Assembly (NCBI GenBank): GCA_018701215.1
Contig: JABIWH010000059.1
Coordinates: 87,259 to 151,258, forward strand
Direction of reading: 5' to 3'
Origin: Rhodospirillaceae bacterium
GTDB taxonomy: Bacteria > Pseudomonadota > Alphaproteobacteria > GCA-2731375
Length of the DNA stretch: 64,000 bases
Shown here in pieces: positions 27,622 to 35,641 of the stretch. Every line of letters begins with the position of its first letter. Positions within the stretch are counted from its first letter, which is position 1. Under the pieces are notes generated by a model, which searched no databases, was not told where the DNA came from, and saw only the letters and a program-made list of their open reading frames with translations. Both the position numbers and the translations under genes were made by a program.

Positions 27622-27894
27622 TTAGCTGTCTTGATCCCGCTGCCATTGCGCCCGTTTCCCCATGATCGCTCCCCAGGTGGTGACACAATACGGCACGCAA
27701 TAGGTCAACACCACTTTCAACAGCGGGGGCGCGCCCCCGGCCAAAATAATATCGCCATGATTAATCATTGTCAGAATAGTCCCAACGACCAACGCCGTGA
27801 AGAAAGCCTTCTTCGGTGTTTTGTCGCCAAAAATCATCTGTGATAAAGGCGGCTCGGACATCTGATTTACGGTTTGTGACATAGTTCGACTCAT
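27622..27894 (-). CDS. nrtS: NrtS-like small nitrate/nitrite transporter
   Basis: 90-residue membrane protein resembling NrtS, a short transporter described for nitrate and nitrite. Two hydrophobic segments are visible: about residues 30-52 (ALVVGTILTMINHGDIIL) and 62-80 (VVLTYCVPYCVTTWGAIMG). The INHGD and VPYCVTTWGA pieces are the family signature. A second ATG lies at 27882. It precedes the cyclase by 25 bases and follows the sugar dehydrogenase by 87 bases, all on the minus strand. No nitrate reductase genes are in the window. Confidence 0.82.
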   Translation of the reverse strand: MSRTMSQTVNQMSEPPLSQMIFGDKTPKKAFFTALVVGTILTMINHGDIILAGGAPPLLKVVLTYCVPYCVTTWGAIMGKRAQWQRDQDS

Positions 27895-27981
27895 ATTCCA
27901 GCAGCTAAAGTTCTGATTCGAGATAATGGCCTACTTTTGCCTGGCAATCCATCCACCATGGATCACGATTTGGCGGGTACG

Positions 27982-29400
27982 CTATGGCGCCTTGTATGGC
28001 ACAAGCTTCCAAACCTTACCGGTATTACCCACGGGAATGCCGTATGCGGTGGTCAGCAGATAGAGCTCGCCATTGCCGTCTTCGCTCAAACTATGCAGGC
28101 GCACATCCAGTTGCCGCAATCGGGCAATCGACCATAGCGCCCCCCATTGCGGCGCTGGCGTGGCGGCAAATAGTTGCCCCGAGGGCTTTTGAATGATCGA
28201 GCTGAAATCGCCGAAGACGAAGCGGCCATACAGTTCGGGTATGGCCTTGCCCCGGTATAGAAAGCCACCGATGTTCGCGGTACCCATGGGTTCCACATGT
28301 ACCTTGGACCAGGGCCGCTTCACGGACCAGTTGGCGTATTCGATAATTGGATCGTGGATGCGCGCGCCCAGGGGGCCGTGGCGGGGACAGTCTTTCGGTG
28401 GATCAAAGGCGCGTTCGCGCAGATAACAGTGCCGCCCTTCGCGGGTCGCCCAGCCGTAATTGCCTTGGCGCTGCACCAGATAGACGGTCTCCCAAAAAGA
28501 CTCGGCGACACCGCTGACGAAGATATCGCCATTGCCGATACGGTCGAACGAGATGCGGAAAGGATTGCGAAAGCCCCAGGCATAAATCTCGTCCCGTCCT
28601 TCCGCCTTGCCCTTGAACAGATTGGTCGCGGGAATGCCGTATCCAGGATGGCCACGGTTTACATCGATCCGCAGGATCTTGCCGTTCAGGCGTTTGGTGT
28701 CCTGGGCGTAGCGGTCGTAGTGGTGAAATTTCTTCGGGACCTTGAACGGATCTTCCGAGATTTTCTTGCTGTGTCGGAACTTGTCATTCTCGTCAATCTT
28801 GGCCGGAATATGGACATCGGGCACGCCATGGGCGCCGCCGCCGTCACCGACGCCGATATACAGATAGCCGTCTGGACCAAAGGCCAGGCCGCCGCCGTTA
28901 TGCTTGCGGTTAACCCAATCCAGTTGCAACAACACCCGTTCCGAGGCCGGGTCGGCGCGATTGGCATTGTTGGCATCAATCCGGAATTCAGAGGTCCGCC
29001 ATGTATAAGCGGTCTTGCCTTTGAAGGGCGAGTCCGGGCGCGGCTTGGCGCTGTAGTTCACATAGAACAGGCCGTTCTTGGCAAAATCCGGATGGAATGC
29101 CAGGGCGAGCAAGCCCCGTTCATCGAATGCTTTAAGCAGCGGCACGATCTTTTGGCGCAGATCCAGGAACGGCTCTTTGCCGAGCTTGCCGCCGGCGTCC
29201 AGGACATACGCCAGCCCCATCTGCTCGCCAATTATCCGGCGGCCGCTTCCATCTGGCGGTTCGACAAGAAAGATCGGCGCGTTCAAACCTTCCGCTATCA
29301 ACTCCAATGAAACCTTGGCTGCGGTACCCGCCCGTCCGGGCAATGCCGCTTGTCCCATGAGGCTGAGCGTGAGCAGAACAAAGATGACGATCCGCAGCAT
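27982..29400 (-). CDS. PQQ-dependent sugar dehydrogenase (YliI/aldose type)
   Basis: Secreted beta-propeller dehydrogenase of 472 residues. Residues 1-25 form a signal peptide (MLRIVIFVLLTLSLMGQAAL). Propeller signatures are LLALAFHPDFAKNGLFYVNY, HNGGGLAFGPDGYLYIGVGDGGG, NGKILRIDVNRG and YAWGFRNPFRISFD, typical of the glucose/sorbosone dehydrogenase family that uses pyrroloquinoline quinone. The chosen ATG has GGGGGAAG upstream. No PQQ biosynthesis genes are in the window. It probably acts in the periplasm on an aldose, but the substrate is not fixed by sequence. Confidence 0.92.
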   Translation of the reverse strand: MLRIVIFVLLTLSLMGQAALPGRAGTAAKVSLELIAEGLNAPIFLVEPPDGSGRRIIGEQMGLAYVLDAGGKLGKEPFLDLRQKIVPLLKAFDERGLLALAFHPDFAKNGLFYVNYSAKPRPDSPFKGKTAYTWRTSEFRIDANNANRADPASERVLLQLDWVNRKHNGGGLAFGPDGYLYIGVGDGGGAHGVPDVHIPAKIDENDKFRHSKKISEDPFKVPKKFHHYDRYAQDTKRLNGKILRIDVNRGHPGYGIPATNLFKGKAEGRDEIYAWGFRNPFRISFDRIGNGDIFVSGVAESFWETVYLVQRQGNYGWATREGRHCYLRERAFDPPKDCPRHGPLGARIHDPIIEYANWSVKRPWSKVHVEPMGTANIGGFLYRGKAIPELYGRFVFGDFSSIIQKPSGQLFAATPAPQWGALWSIARLRQLDVRLHSLSEDGNGELYLLTTAYGIPVGNTGKVWKLVPYKAP

Positions 29401-29505
29401 TTCGACTTCCCCCAAAATAATGTTGCTCACAGTGTCCCGGCTGCGCTCTGCAAGATCAAGGATCTTTGCTATAAGCGTCGCAGGCGCGACGAAAAGGAAT
29501 AAAAC

Positions 29506-31212
29506 ATGAGTGGTGAAAAAACTGGCGGCGGCGGGAAAAATCTTTCGCCCGAAACCTTAAGCGCCCAGGCCCTGGGCCGGGTCGATCCCGTCTCCAAGGC
29601 ACTGATCCCATCCCTGCATCCCTCAACCACGTTTGAGCGGGATGCCGATGGCGGCTACAGCTCCGGTCGCGGCTATGCCCGACCGCACAATCCCACCTAT
29701 GACGAGGCGGAGGATTTGCTGCAGGCGCTTGAGGGCGGGCATGATTGCCTGTTGTTCGCCTCTGGCATGGCGGCGGCCAATGCGGTTTTCCAATCCCTGC
29801 TGCCCGGCGATCATGTGGTCGCGCCAAAGATCATGTATTGGGCCCTGCGCAAATGGCTGGTGGATTTCGCTGTTTCCTGGGGCCTGGAAGTCGAATTTGT
29901 CGAGACCCAGGATCTCGATGCCCTGGCTGCCGCCATGCGGCCAGGCAAGACCAAGCTGGTCTGGCTGGAAACGCCGGCGAACCCTATGTGGACGATCACG
30001 GATATCAAGGCGGCGGCGGCGATAGCGCACGAAGCGGGCGCGCGTCTGGCGGTGGACAGCACCATCGCCTCGCCGGTGCTGACCCGGCCCATAGAGTTGG
30101 GGGCCGATCTGGTGGTGCATTCCGCCTCGAAATATCTGAACGGCCACAGCGATGTTCTGGCCGGCGCCATCGTGGGCGCCAGGGATGACGGTTTTTGGCA
30201 ACGTATCCGGGCCTGGCGCCGGGACGGCGGCGCCATTTTGGGTACCTTGGAGGCCTGGTTGCTGCAGCGGGGCATGCGAACCTTGTTCATCCGTGTCGCC
30301 CGCGCCTCGGACAGTGCGATGACCGTTGCCAAGCACTTCGAAGGGCATGCCCGCATTTCTCACGTCCTATATCCAGGCCTGCCCGCTCATCCCGGCCATG
30401 ATGTCGCCGCGCGCCAGATGCAGGGCGGCTATGGCGGCATGTTGTCCATGCGCATCAGGGGCGGGGAGGCGGCTGCCATGGCCCTTGCCGCGCAGTTAGA
30501 GGTTTTTAAGCGGGCAACGTCATTGGGCGGCGTCGAAAGCCTGGTCGAACACCGCGCCAGCATCGAGGGGCCGGCAACACCGGTGCCCAGCGATCTGCTA
30601 CGCTTTTCCATCGGGCTGGAACATCCAGGCGACCTGATCGCGGATCTGGAACAGGCCTTGGACAGTCTGCCGGACGACATCAGCAATGACGCGCCGGAAG
30701 AAGCCGTCGATGAAACCGCGGCCTCGCCCGTTGAAGCCGTGCTGGAAAAGCATGTGCGTGCCATGGTCCGCGAACGCGGTGGAGACCTGCAGGTGCGGAA
30801 CTTTAGGGATGGTGTCCTGGATTTGGCCATGCAGGGTTCGCCCGGTGCTTCCGTGCCGCTGGAAACAACCATCGGCAATACCATCCGCCACTACCTGCCG
30901 GAAGTGCGCCAGGTACGTATCGCCGCCGGGCAGGATCAGCCAAAGGCCAAGGATGCACAGGGCCTGCTGGACGATGTAATCAACCCCGCTATCGCGGCCC
31001 ATGGCGGCAAGGTGGTTATTGATAGGCTGGAGGGCGGCACGTTGTTTCTGCGTTTCGAAGGTGGTTGTCAGGGCTGCGCCATGGTCGAATTGACCCTGCG
31101 CCAGGGCATCGAGCCGATCCTGACAAAGCATATCGCGGAGGTCGCGGCGGTGGTCGATGAAACCGATCACGCTGCCGGTGCGGCGCCGTATTTCAAGACC
31201 AAGAAATCCTGA
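29506..31212 (+). CDS. Cys/Met-metabolism PLP enzyme fused to two NifU-like domains
   Basis: 568-residue fusion. Residues 1-395 are a cystathionine gamma-synthase/lyase-type fold-I PLP enzyme; SASKYLNGHSDVLAGAIVG holds the PLP-binding Lys209, and RPHNPTYDEAE and FASGMAAANAVFQS are family motifs. Residues about 406-472 resemble a NifU C-terminal domain but have SPGA where the CxxC belongs. Residues about 485-555 are a second, intact NifU-like domain with C521-x-x-C524, which in NfuA-type scaffolds holds a [4Fe-4S] cluster across a dimer. The frame is continuous, with no stop or frameshift. A link between sulfur-amino-acid chemistry and cluster assembly is inferred. Confidence 0.92.
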   Translation: MSGEKTGGGGKNLSPETLSAQALGRVDPVSKALIPSLHPSTTFERDADGGYSSGRGYARPHNPTYDEAEDLLQALEGGHDCLLFASGMAAANAVFQSLLPGDHVVAPKIMYWALRKWLVDFAVSWGLEVEFVETQDLDALAAAMRPGKTKLVWLETPANPMWTITDIKAAAAIAHEAGARLAVDSTIASPVLTRPIELGADLVVHSASKYLNGHSDVLAGAIVGARDDGFWQRIRAWRRDGGAILGTLEAWLLQRGMRTLFIRVARASDSAMTVAKHFEGHARISHVLYPGLPAHPGHDVAARQMQGGYGGMLSMRIRGGEAAAMALAAQLEVFKRATSLGGVESLVEHRASIEGPATPVPSDLLRFSIGLEHPGDLIADLEQALDSLPDDISNDAPEEAVDETAASPVEAVLEKHVRAMVRERGGDLQVRNFRDGVLDLAMQGSPGASVPLETTIGNTIRHYLPEVRQVRIAAGQDQPKAKDAQGLLDDVINPAIAAHGGKVVIDRLEGGTLFLRFEGGCQGCAMVELTLRQGIEPILTKHIAEVAAVVDETDHAAGAAPYFKTKKS

Positions 31213-31228
31213 TCCCGTTTTAGCTCAG

Positions 31229-31882
31229 CTACCCGCGCACCAGATAGTCGCGCCAAATGTTGAAGTTCAGGCTGTCGCCTGCCGCTGCTTTCGGGCCCCA
31301 GACGTCCCGCGCCGCGAACCGAATGCCGTAGACCGCCTGCGGGCCGCGCGCCTTGGCTTCACTGTCGCCGCCCTCCACGGCGGGAAAAGTGAAATCACCC
31401 ATGCGGCGGATGACGATGCCTTTTCTGCCGCGCAGGAATAGGGGCAGATGGGCATGACCGATGGGTTCAACATCGCGCACCAGCACCTGATCGCCGACGA
31501 CAAAACCTTTGTTGGCACCTTGGCCTGCCTGCAGCTCGGCCAGCTTGGCGTCGAGTTCGTCACGGCTTAACAAACCCTTTTCCACCAGCAGGTTCTCGCA
31601 GGCGGTTTGCCACAGGGCGGCATAGTTGCGGTTGATGCTTTTGCCATCACCCGATAGCACGGCCTCCGCCGCCGCCGCTTCTGCTGCTGTTTGCGCGTAA
31701 TGTCCGGGTGGCGCGATTTGGACACTGAATTTGTCGACCCATTCGGGCCAGTCGTAGTGTCCTTGTTCGTGCAGTTTCATGACCATGGCGATGCTGCGGG
31801 CGGCGGCCTGGTGGGCATATTTCTCGCCGTCATCGTCCCGGATCAATTGCGCCAGGTCCACCTCGTCCCGTACTTCGTTCAT
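31229..31882 (-). CDS. Nitrile hydratase accessory/beta chimera (no His insert)
   Basis: 217 residues in two parts. The N-terminal half (ARSIAMVMKLHEQGHYDWPEW) resembles nitrile hydratase accessory proteins, which deliver the cobalt-loaded alpha subunit. The C-terminal half (about 125-217) is the SH3-like beta-subunit domain, with GDQVLVRDVEPIGHAHLPLF, RGRKGIVIRRMGDFTFP and the closing LNFNIWRDYLVRG. ATG at 31882 is favoured over a GTG three bases upstream because of GAGGTG spacing. It is the last gene of the six-gene cluster and converges with the PLP-NifU gene. Confidence 0.85.
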   Translation of the reverse strand: MNEVRDEVDLAQLIRDDDGEKYAHQAAARSIAMVMKLHEQGHYDWPEWVDKFSVQIAPPGHYAQTAAEAAAAEAVLSGDGKSINRNYAALWQTACENLLVEKGLLSRDELDAKLAELQAGQGANKGFVVGDQVLVRDVEPIGHAHLPLFLRGRKGIVIRRMGDFTFPAVEGGDSEAKARGPQAVYGIRFAARDVWGPKAAAGDSLNFNIWRDYLVRG

Positions 31883-31917
31883 CACTCACCTCATTTGCCT
31901 TACTTAACGCTGTGGCC

Positions 31918-32652
31918 CTAGGCAGGTTGCAACTGGTAGTCCCATAGATTGAAGTTCACGCTGTGCTCCCCCTTGCCCCAGATGTCCGAGGCGGCGAACG
32001 ATATGCAGTAGACGTGCTGCAGGATGTCGTTCTCATCGTGATCGTGATCGTGATCATGGTCATGTCCATGACCATGATCATGGCCGTGGCTGACCATCTC
32101 GGGAAACATGAACAGACCCTTGTCGCTCTCCACCACGCCCGTTATGCCGCGCAGATATAGCGGCAGATGGGTATGACCTTCCCGTTTGATCTCGCGCACC
32201 ATGACCCGTTGGCCGGCAGCGAAACGGGGTGCCTCGCTCTCCGCCTTGGCGAACGCGGCAATCCGCGCCTCCAACTCGGCCTTGGGCACCAGACCCATGG
32301 CATCCAATAGCTGTTCGGCCGCCGCCTGCCACAAATGATAATAGTTGGCGCCATCACTTTCGCATTCCGCCAGAAAGCGGCTGTAATTCGCGCCGGACGT
32401 ATCCGCTTCCGCCGCATCATCCGCCGGCGTCTCATCGCCGCCGAAATGACCTGGCGCCTGGATGTGATAGCCTAGATAGTCGTCCCATTCGGCCCAGTTG
32501 TAGTGGCCGTCATTGTACAGCGCCATCACCATGGCAAAAGTATGGGCCTGCCAGGGTTCGTCAAAGACAGGATCGCCCCGATCACGGGGCAGGGCAGCGC
32601 CGGCCTGTTGCGCGGGCACGGCCAGTTTCGGTACCGACAACATTTTACGCAT
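31918..32652 (-). CDS. Nitrile hydratase accessory/beta chimera with His-rich insert
   Basis: 244 residues. The N-terminal part (FDEPWQAHTFAMVMALYNDG, YNWAEWDDYLG) matches nitrile hydratase accessory proteins. The C-terminal part (about 143-244) is a beta-subunit SH3-like domain with EGHTHLPLYLRGITGVVE and FAASDIWG. Between its strands, residues 189-206 form an insert of alternating His with Asp or Gly, nine His in 17 residues, a likely Co/Ni/Zn-binding tract. The ATG at 32652 overlaps the beta-C gene by 8 bases; a second ATG at 32643 follows that gene's stop. Metal delivery to the alpha subunit is inferred. Confidence 0.85.
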   Translation of the reverse strand: MRKMLSVPKLAVPAQQAGAALPRDRGDPVFDEPWQAHTFAMVMALYNDGHYNWAEWDDYLGYHIQAPGHFGGDETPADDAAEADTSGANYSRFLAECESDGANYYHLWQAAAEQLLDAMGLVPKAELEARIAAFAKAESEAPRFAAGQRVMVREIKREGHTHLPLYLRGITGVVESDKGLFMFPEMVSHGHDHGHGHDHDHDHDHDENDILQHVYCISFAASDIWGKGEHSVNFNLWDYQLQPA

Positions 32653-32998
32653 TGTCGAGGTAATCTTCCCAAAGATCGATATTCAGGCAGTCCGTCGCCG
32701 GTGCTCCCGGGCCCCAAAGTTCCTGGGCATCGAAACGCACCGAGTAATTGTGCTGCGGCTGATCACCGTCACCCGCGACCCTGGCGTCGGGAAAATGGAA
32801 AATACCGTTGTCGCGCTCCACCACACCTTCCTTGCCGCGGACATAGCGGGGCAGGCGGGTGTGGCCGGCGGGGTTGATGTTGCGCGCCCTGACCCGGTCG
32901 CCGGGCTTGAACCTTGGCTCTATGTCCATTTTCAGGCGTACCGCGCCAGCCTTCTGGTACAGCCGGCTTACAACCTCGAGATCAACTTTTCGGCTCAT
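32645..32998 (-). CDS. Nitrile hydratase beta subunit, C-terminal half (SH3-like)
   Basis: 117-residue stand-alone version of the C-terminal domain of nitrile hydratase beta. Signature segments are FKPGDRVRARNINPAGHTRL, PRYVRGKEGVVERDNGIFHF, FDAQELWG and DLWEDYL. In thiocyanate hydrolase and toyocamycin nitrile hydratase the beta chain is likewise split in two genes. Its start overlaps the stop of the neighbouring N-terminal-half gene by 4 bases, so the halves are made together. Confidence 0.88.
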   Translation of the reverse strand: MSRKVDLEVVSRLYQKAGAVRLKMDIEPRFKPGDRVRARNINPAGHTRLPRYVRGKEGVVERDNGIFHFPDARVAGDGDQPQHNYSVRFDAQELWGPGAPATDCLNIDLWEDYLDNA

Positions 32999-33306
32999 GA
33001 TGTTCCTCCGCGCAGATCAGCCAGCCGGGCATCGAACTCGGCCTGGGTGACGACGCCTTTTTCCACCATCAAAGTGATGCTGCCCTCCAACCAGCGTTCG
33101 TAATAGCTCGAAGTCAGATAGTAAGATGGTTCGATCCGCTCCATGGCATGGCGGAATTCATCCAGGCTGAAATGCATACCGGCCAGCAAGACGCGGGCCA
33201 GCGCCAGGGTGCGCCCTTCCCATTCCTCATGAAAAACCACATCGTCCGATGCCGTTTGGATCGGGCCCAGGCCATGCATGCCGCCCATGTCGTGTACGCC
33301 GTTCAT
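32995..33306 (-). CDS. Nitrile hydratase beta subunit, N-terminal half (copy 2)
   Basis: 103 residues matching the N-terminal half of nitrile hydratase beta: MNGVHDMGGMHGLG, then FHEEWEGRTLALARV and YYERWLEGSITLMVEKG. It is a clear paralogue of the next gene upstream, sharing the first 12 residues exactly, and arose by tandem duplication. It overlaps both neighbours by 4 bases. The two copies differ mainly in the helix 40-60 region, so they may make alternative heteromers with the single C-terminal half. Confidence 0.87.
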   Translation of the reverse strand: MNGVHDMGGMHGLGPIQTASDDVVFHEEWEGRTLALARVLLAGMHFSLDEFRHAMERIEPSYYLTSSYYERWLEGSITLMVEKGVVTQAEFDARLADLRGGTS

Positions 33307-33626
33307 GATTGGCTTCCTTTATATGCCGTGCGCAGATCAGTTATCCGGGCGTCGAATTCCGCCTGGCTGAACAGGCCTTTTTCAATCAACAATGTCAGGG
33401 TGCCTTCCAGCCAGTGCTCGTAATAGCTTGAGTCCAGGTAATGGGCCGGCGCCATGCGCTCAATGGCATAGCGGAATTCATCGACGCTGAATTGAAACCC
33501 GGCCATCGCCGCATTCACCATCCCCATGGTCCGCCGCTCCCACTCCTCGTGGAACTGTGGTTTATCCACCGCCTCGATGATCGAGCCGAAACCATGCATG
33601 CCGCCCATGTCATGTACGCCGTTCAT
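33303..33626 (-). CDS. Nitrile hydratase beta subunit, N-terminal half (copy 1)
   Basis: 107 residues homologous to the N-terminal half of nitrile hydratase beta: MNGVHDMGGMHGFG, FHEEWERRTMGMVNAAMAGF and YYEHWLEGTLTLLIEKG. It lies 23 bases downstream of the alpha gene and overlaps copy 2 by 4 bases. With the SH3-like C-terminal half it would rebuild one complete beta subunit. Confidence 0.87.
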   Translation of the reverse strand: MNGVHDMGGMHGFGSIIEAVDKPQFHEEWERRTMGMVNAAMAGFQFSVDEFRYAIERMAPAHYLDSSYYEHWLEGTLTLLIEKGLFSQAEFDARITDLRTAYKGSQS

Positions 33627-33649
33627 CTTCGACCTCCCAAATGCGGGCC

Positions 33650-34252
33650 TTAACCAGGCGGCGCCACGTTGGTGACGCCGATCATGGAATCCCGCGTCAC
33701 CAGTTTGGCCAGGGCCTCGGGGTCCATGCCGTCAGTGCCGGCCGGCCGTTCGGGCAGTACCATGTAACGCAGCTCTGCATTGCTGTCCCAAACCCGTACT
33801 TCAGCATCGGCACCGATCTCGGTACCGAATTCCGCCAATACGCCGCGCGGGTCGGATGCGGCGCGGGAGCGGAACGGCGCTGATTTGTACCAGACGGGAG
33901 GCAGCCCCAAGGTCGCCCAGGGGAAGCAGGAGCATAAGGTGCAGACCACCATGTTGTGAACCTCGGCGCTGTTTTCCACCACCACCATGTCCTCGCCCTG
34001 CACCGCCGCGAAACCCATGTCCGCAATGGCTCCGGTGCCGTCCTTTAACAGCCAGGCCTTGTACTCGGGATCGCTCCAGGCGCGCGCCACCACCTGCGCG
34101 CCGTTCCAGGGGCCGAGGCGGTTTTCGAACATGTCGATCAACTCGTCGATCGCGCTGCTTTCGACCAGGCCTTTTTCAAGCAATAGGGATTCCATTGCCT
34201 TGACCCTGAGGGCGACTTCTGAATCCGGTCCAGGTATGCCATTCGAGCTCAT
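33650..34252 (-). CDS. Nitrile hydratase alpha subunit, cobalt type
   Basis: 200-residue metal-binding subunit homologous to nitrile hydratase alpha and thiocyanate hydrolase gamma. The metal claw is C104-T-L-C107-S-C109 (VVCTLCSC); Thr in the second place is the cobalt-type signature, whereas iron enzymes have Ser. Flanking family sequence includes VVARAWSDPEYKAWLL, LGLPPVWYKSAPFRSR, VRVWDSNAELRYMVLP and TRDSMIGV. The reaction would be hydration of a nitrile to an amide, or of thiocyanate or a related C-N triple bond; the split beta arrangement leaves both open. First gene of the cluster and divergent from the Rieske operon. Confidence 0.93.
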   Translation of the reverse strand: MSSNGIPGPDSEVALRVKAMESLLLEKGLVESSAIDELIDMFENRLGPWNGAQVVARAWSDPEYKAWLLKDGTGAIADMGFAAVQGEDMVVVENSAEVHNMVVCTLCSCFPWATLGLPPVWYKSAPFRSRAASDPRGVLAEFGTEIGADAEVRVWDSNAELRYMVLPERPAGTDGMDPEALAKLVTRDSMIGVTNVAPPG

Positions 34253-34383
34253 GCCGTATCCCTACGTTGTTTCTTATTTTCCGTGGAAGAAAACCATGCC
34301 ACAGGCCAATTATGTTGGCAATGTCCGGTGGTCATCGGCTCAACATGGTATAAAATCGCAACAATCAATGCGGGGGAACAAGC

Positions 34384-35640
34384 ATGACATTGTCGAGCAT
34401 GGAAGATCTGAAGGAACCATTGCGTTGGCCCGAACCAGGGGTAACGCGAATACCGTACCGGGTGTATTCGGACCCGGAAATTTATGCCCTGGAGCAACAG
34501 CGTATCTTTCGCGGCCCGGTTTGGAATTTCCTCTGTCTGGAAATCGATATTCCCAATGCGGGCGATTACAAGACATCCACGGTCGGCGAGATCCCGGTCA
34601 TCGCGACCCGCGACGAGGATGGCGACATTCATGCCATGGTCAACCGCTGTACCCACAAGGGCGCCCTGGTCTGCCTCAAGGAGCGCGGCAACGCCAAGAT
34701 GCTGACCTGCATCTATCATTCCTGGTCCTTCGACATGGCGGGCAAGCTGAAGGGCATCGCCTTTCGCAACGGCCTGGGCGGCAAGGGCGGTCTGCCCAAG
34801 GGCTTCGATCCGGAGAAACATAGTCTGGAGCTGTTGCGGGTCGAAGTATTCTGCGGCCTGGTGTTCGGCACTTTTTCGGACGAGACGCCGTCGGTGGAGA
34901 GTTTTCTGGGCCAGCCCATGTCGAAATTCATTCGCCGCAATCTGGGCAAGCCGCTCAAACCCCTGGGCATGCACAGTCAGATCATCCACAATAACTGGAA
35001 GCTGTATGCCGAGAATGTGCGGGATTCCTATCACGCCACCTTGCTGCATACCTTCTACACCACCTTCAAGATCAATCGCCTGGACATGGACGGCGGCATT
35101 GTCCTGGCCGAGGATAAATGGCATCACATCAGCTATGCCAAGCGTGAGACCTTCGACGAGGCGGAAGAGTACGCGCGGGACAAGATCCATGCCGCGCAAT
35201 ACGATTCTCATCTTGAGGGACCGGATCTGCTGAGTGCCTGGAACGAGTTTGACGACGGCATTACCCATTCAATCCAGGCGATCTTCCCCAATCTGGCGAT
35301 CCAGTTCACCTTGAATTCCCTGGCGGTGCGCTTTTTCGTGCCCCGTGGCGTGGACAAGACAGAGCTGTTCTGGTTCTACGTCGGCTATGAAGATGACGAT
35401 GAAGAACAGACGGCCATGCGGGTGATGCAGGGTAATTTGACCGGTGCCGCCGGCCTGGTCTCGTTGGAAGATGGCTGCATCAACGAATTTGTCCAGCGCG
35501 GCACCCATGGCAGCGAAGGCTCAATGGGCTTGGCGGAAATGGGCGGGTCAGAGGTTGAATCCTCCGATGCCTCCCGCGCCACTGAAACGGCGATCCGGGG
35601 TTTCTGGACCGGCTACCGTAAGATCATGGGGATCAATTGA
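34384..35640 (+). CDS. Rieske ring-hydroxylating dioxygenase alpha subunit
   Basis: 418-residue oxygenase large subunit. The Rieske [2Fe-2S] ligands are C89, H91, C109 and H112 (CTH...CIYH). The mononuclear iron site is in ENVRDSYHATLLH (D214, H217, H222) with a later Asp in SLEDGCINEF. The overall pattern is of the anthranilate/benzoate/aromatic-acid dioxygenase group; substrate unknown. GGGGGAA precedes the ATG. It opens a five-gene operon with the beta subunit, a methyltransferase, an MBL-fold hydrolase and an NTF2-like protein. No ferredoxin or reductase gene is adjacent, so electrons must come from elsewhere. Confidence 0.94.
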   Translation: MTLSSMEDLKEPLRWPEPGVTRIPYRVYSDPEIYALEQQRIFRGPVWNFLCLEIDIPNAGDYKTSTVGEIPVIATRDEDGDIHAMVNRCTHKGALVCLKERGNAKMLTCIYHSWSFDMAGKLKGIAFRNGLGGKGGLPKGFDPEKHSLELLRVEVFCGLVFGTFSDETPSVESFLGQPMSKFIRRNLGKPLKPLGMHSQIIHNNWKLYAENVRDSYHATLLHTFYTTFKINRLDMDGGIVLAEDKWHHISYAKRETFDEAEEYARDKIHAAQYDSHLEGPDLLSAWNEFDDGITHSIQAIFPNLAIQFTLNSLAVRFFVPRGVDKTELFWFYVGYEDDDEEQTAMRVMQGNLTGAAGLVSLEDGCINEFVQRGTHGSEGSMGLAEMGGSEVESSDASRATETAIRGFWTGYRKIMGIN

Positions 35641-35641
35641 T

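Noticed and set aside
32035..32088. Hexamer repeat suspected as microsatellite or CRISPR-like array
   Set aside because: It is in frame inside a coding domain and codes the His-rich tract; there are no spacers.
33650..34252. Iron-type nitrile hydratase
   Set aside because: The claw reads C-T-L-C-S-C; iron-type enzymes have Ser in place of Thr.
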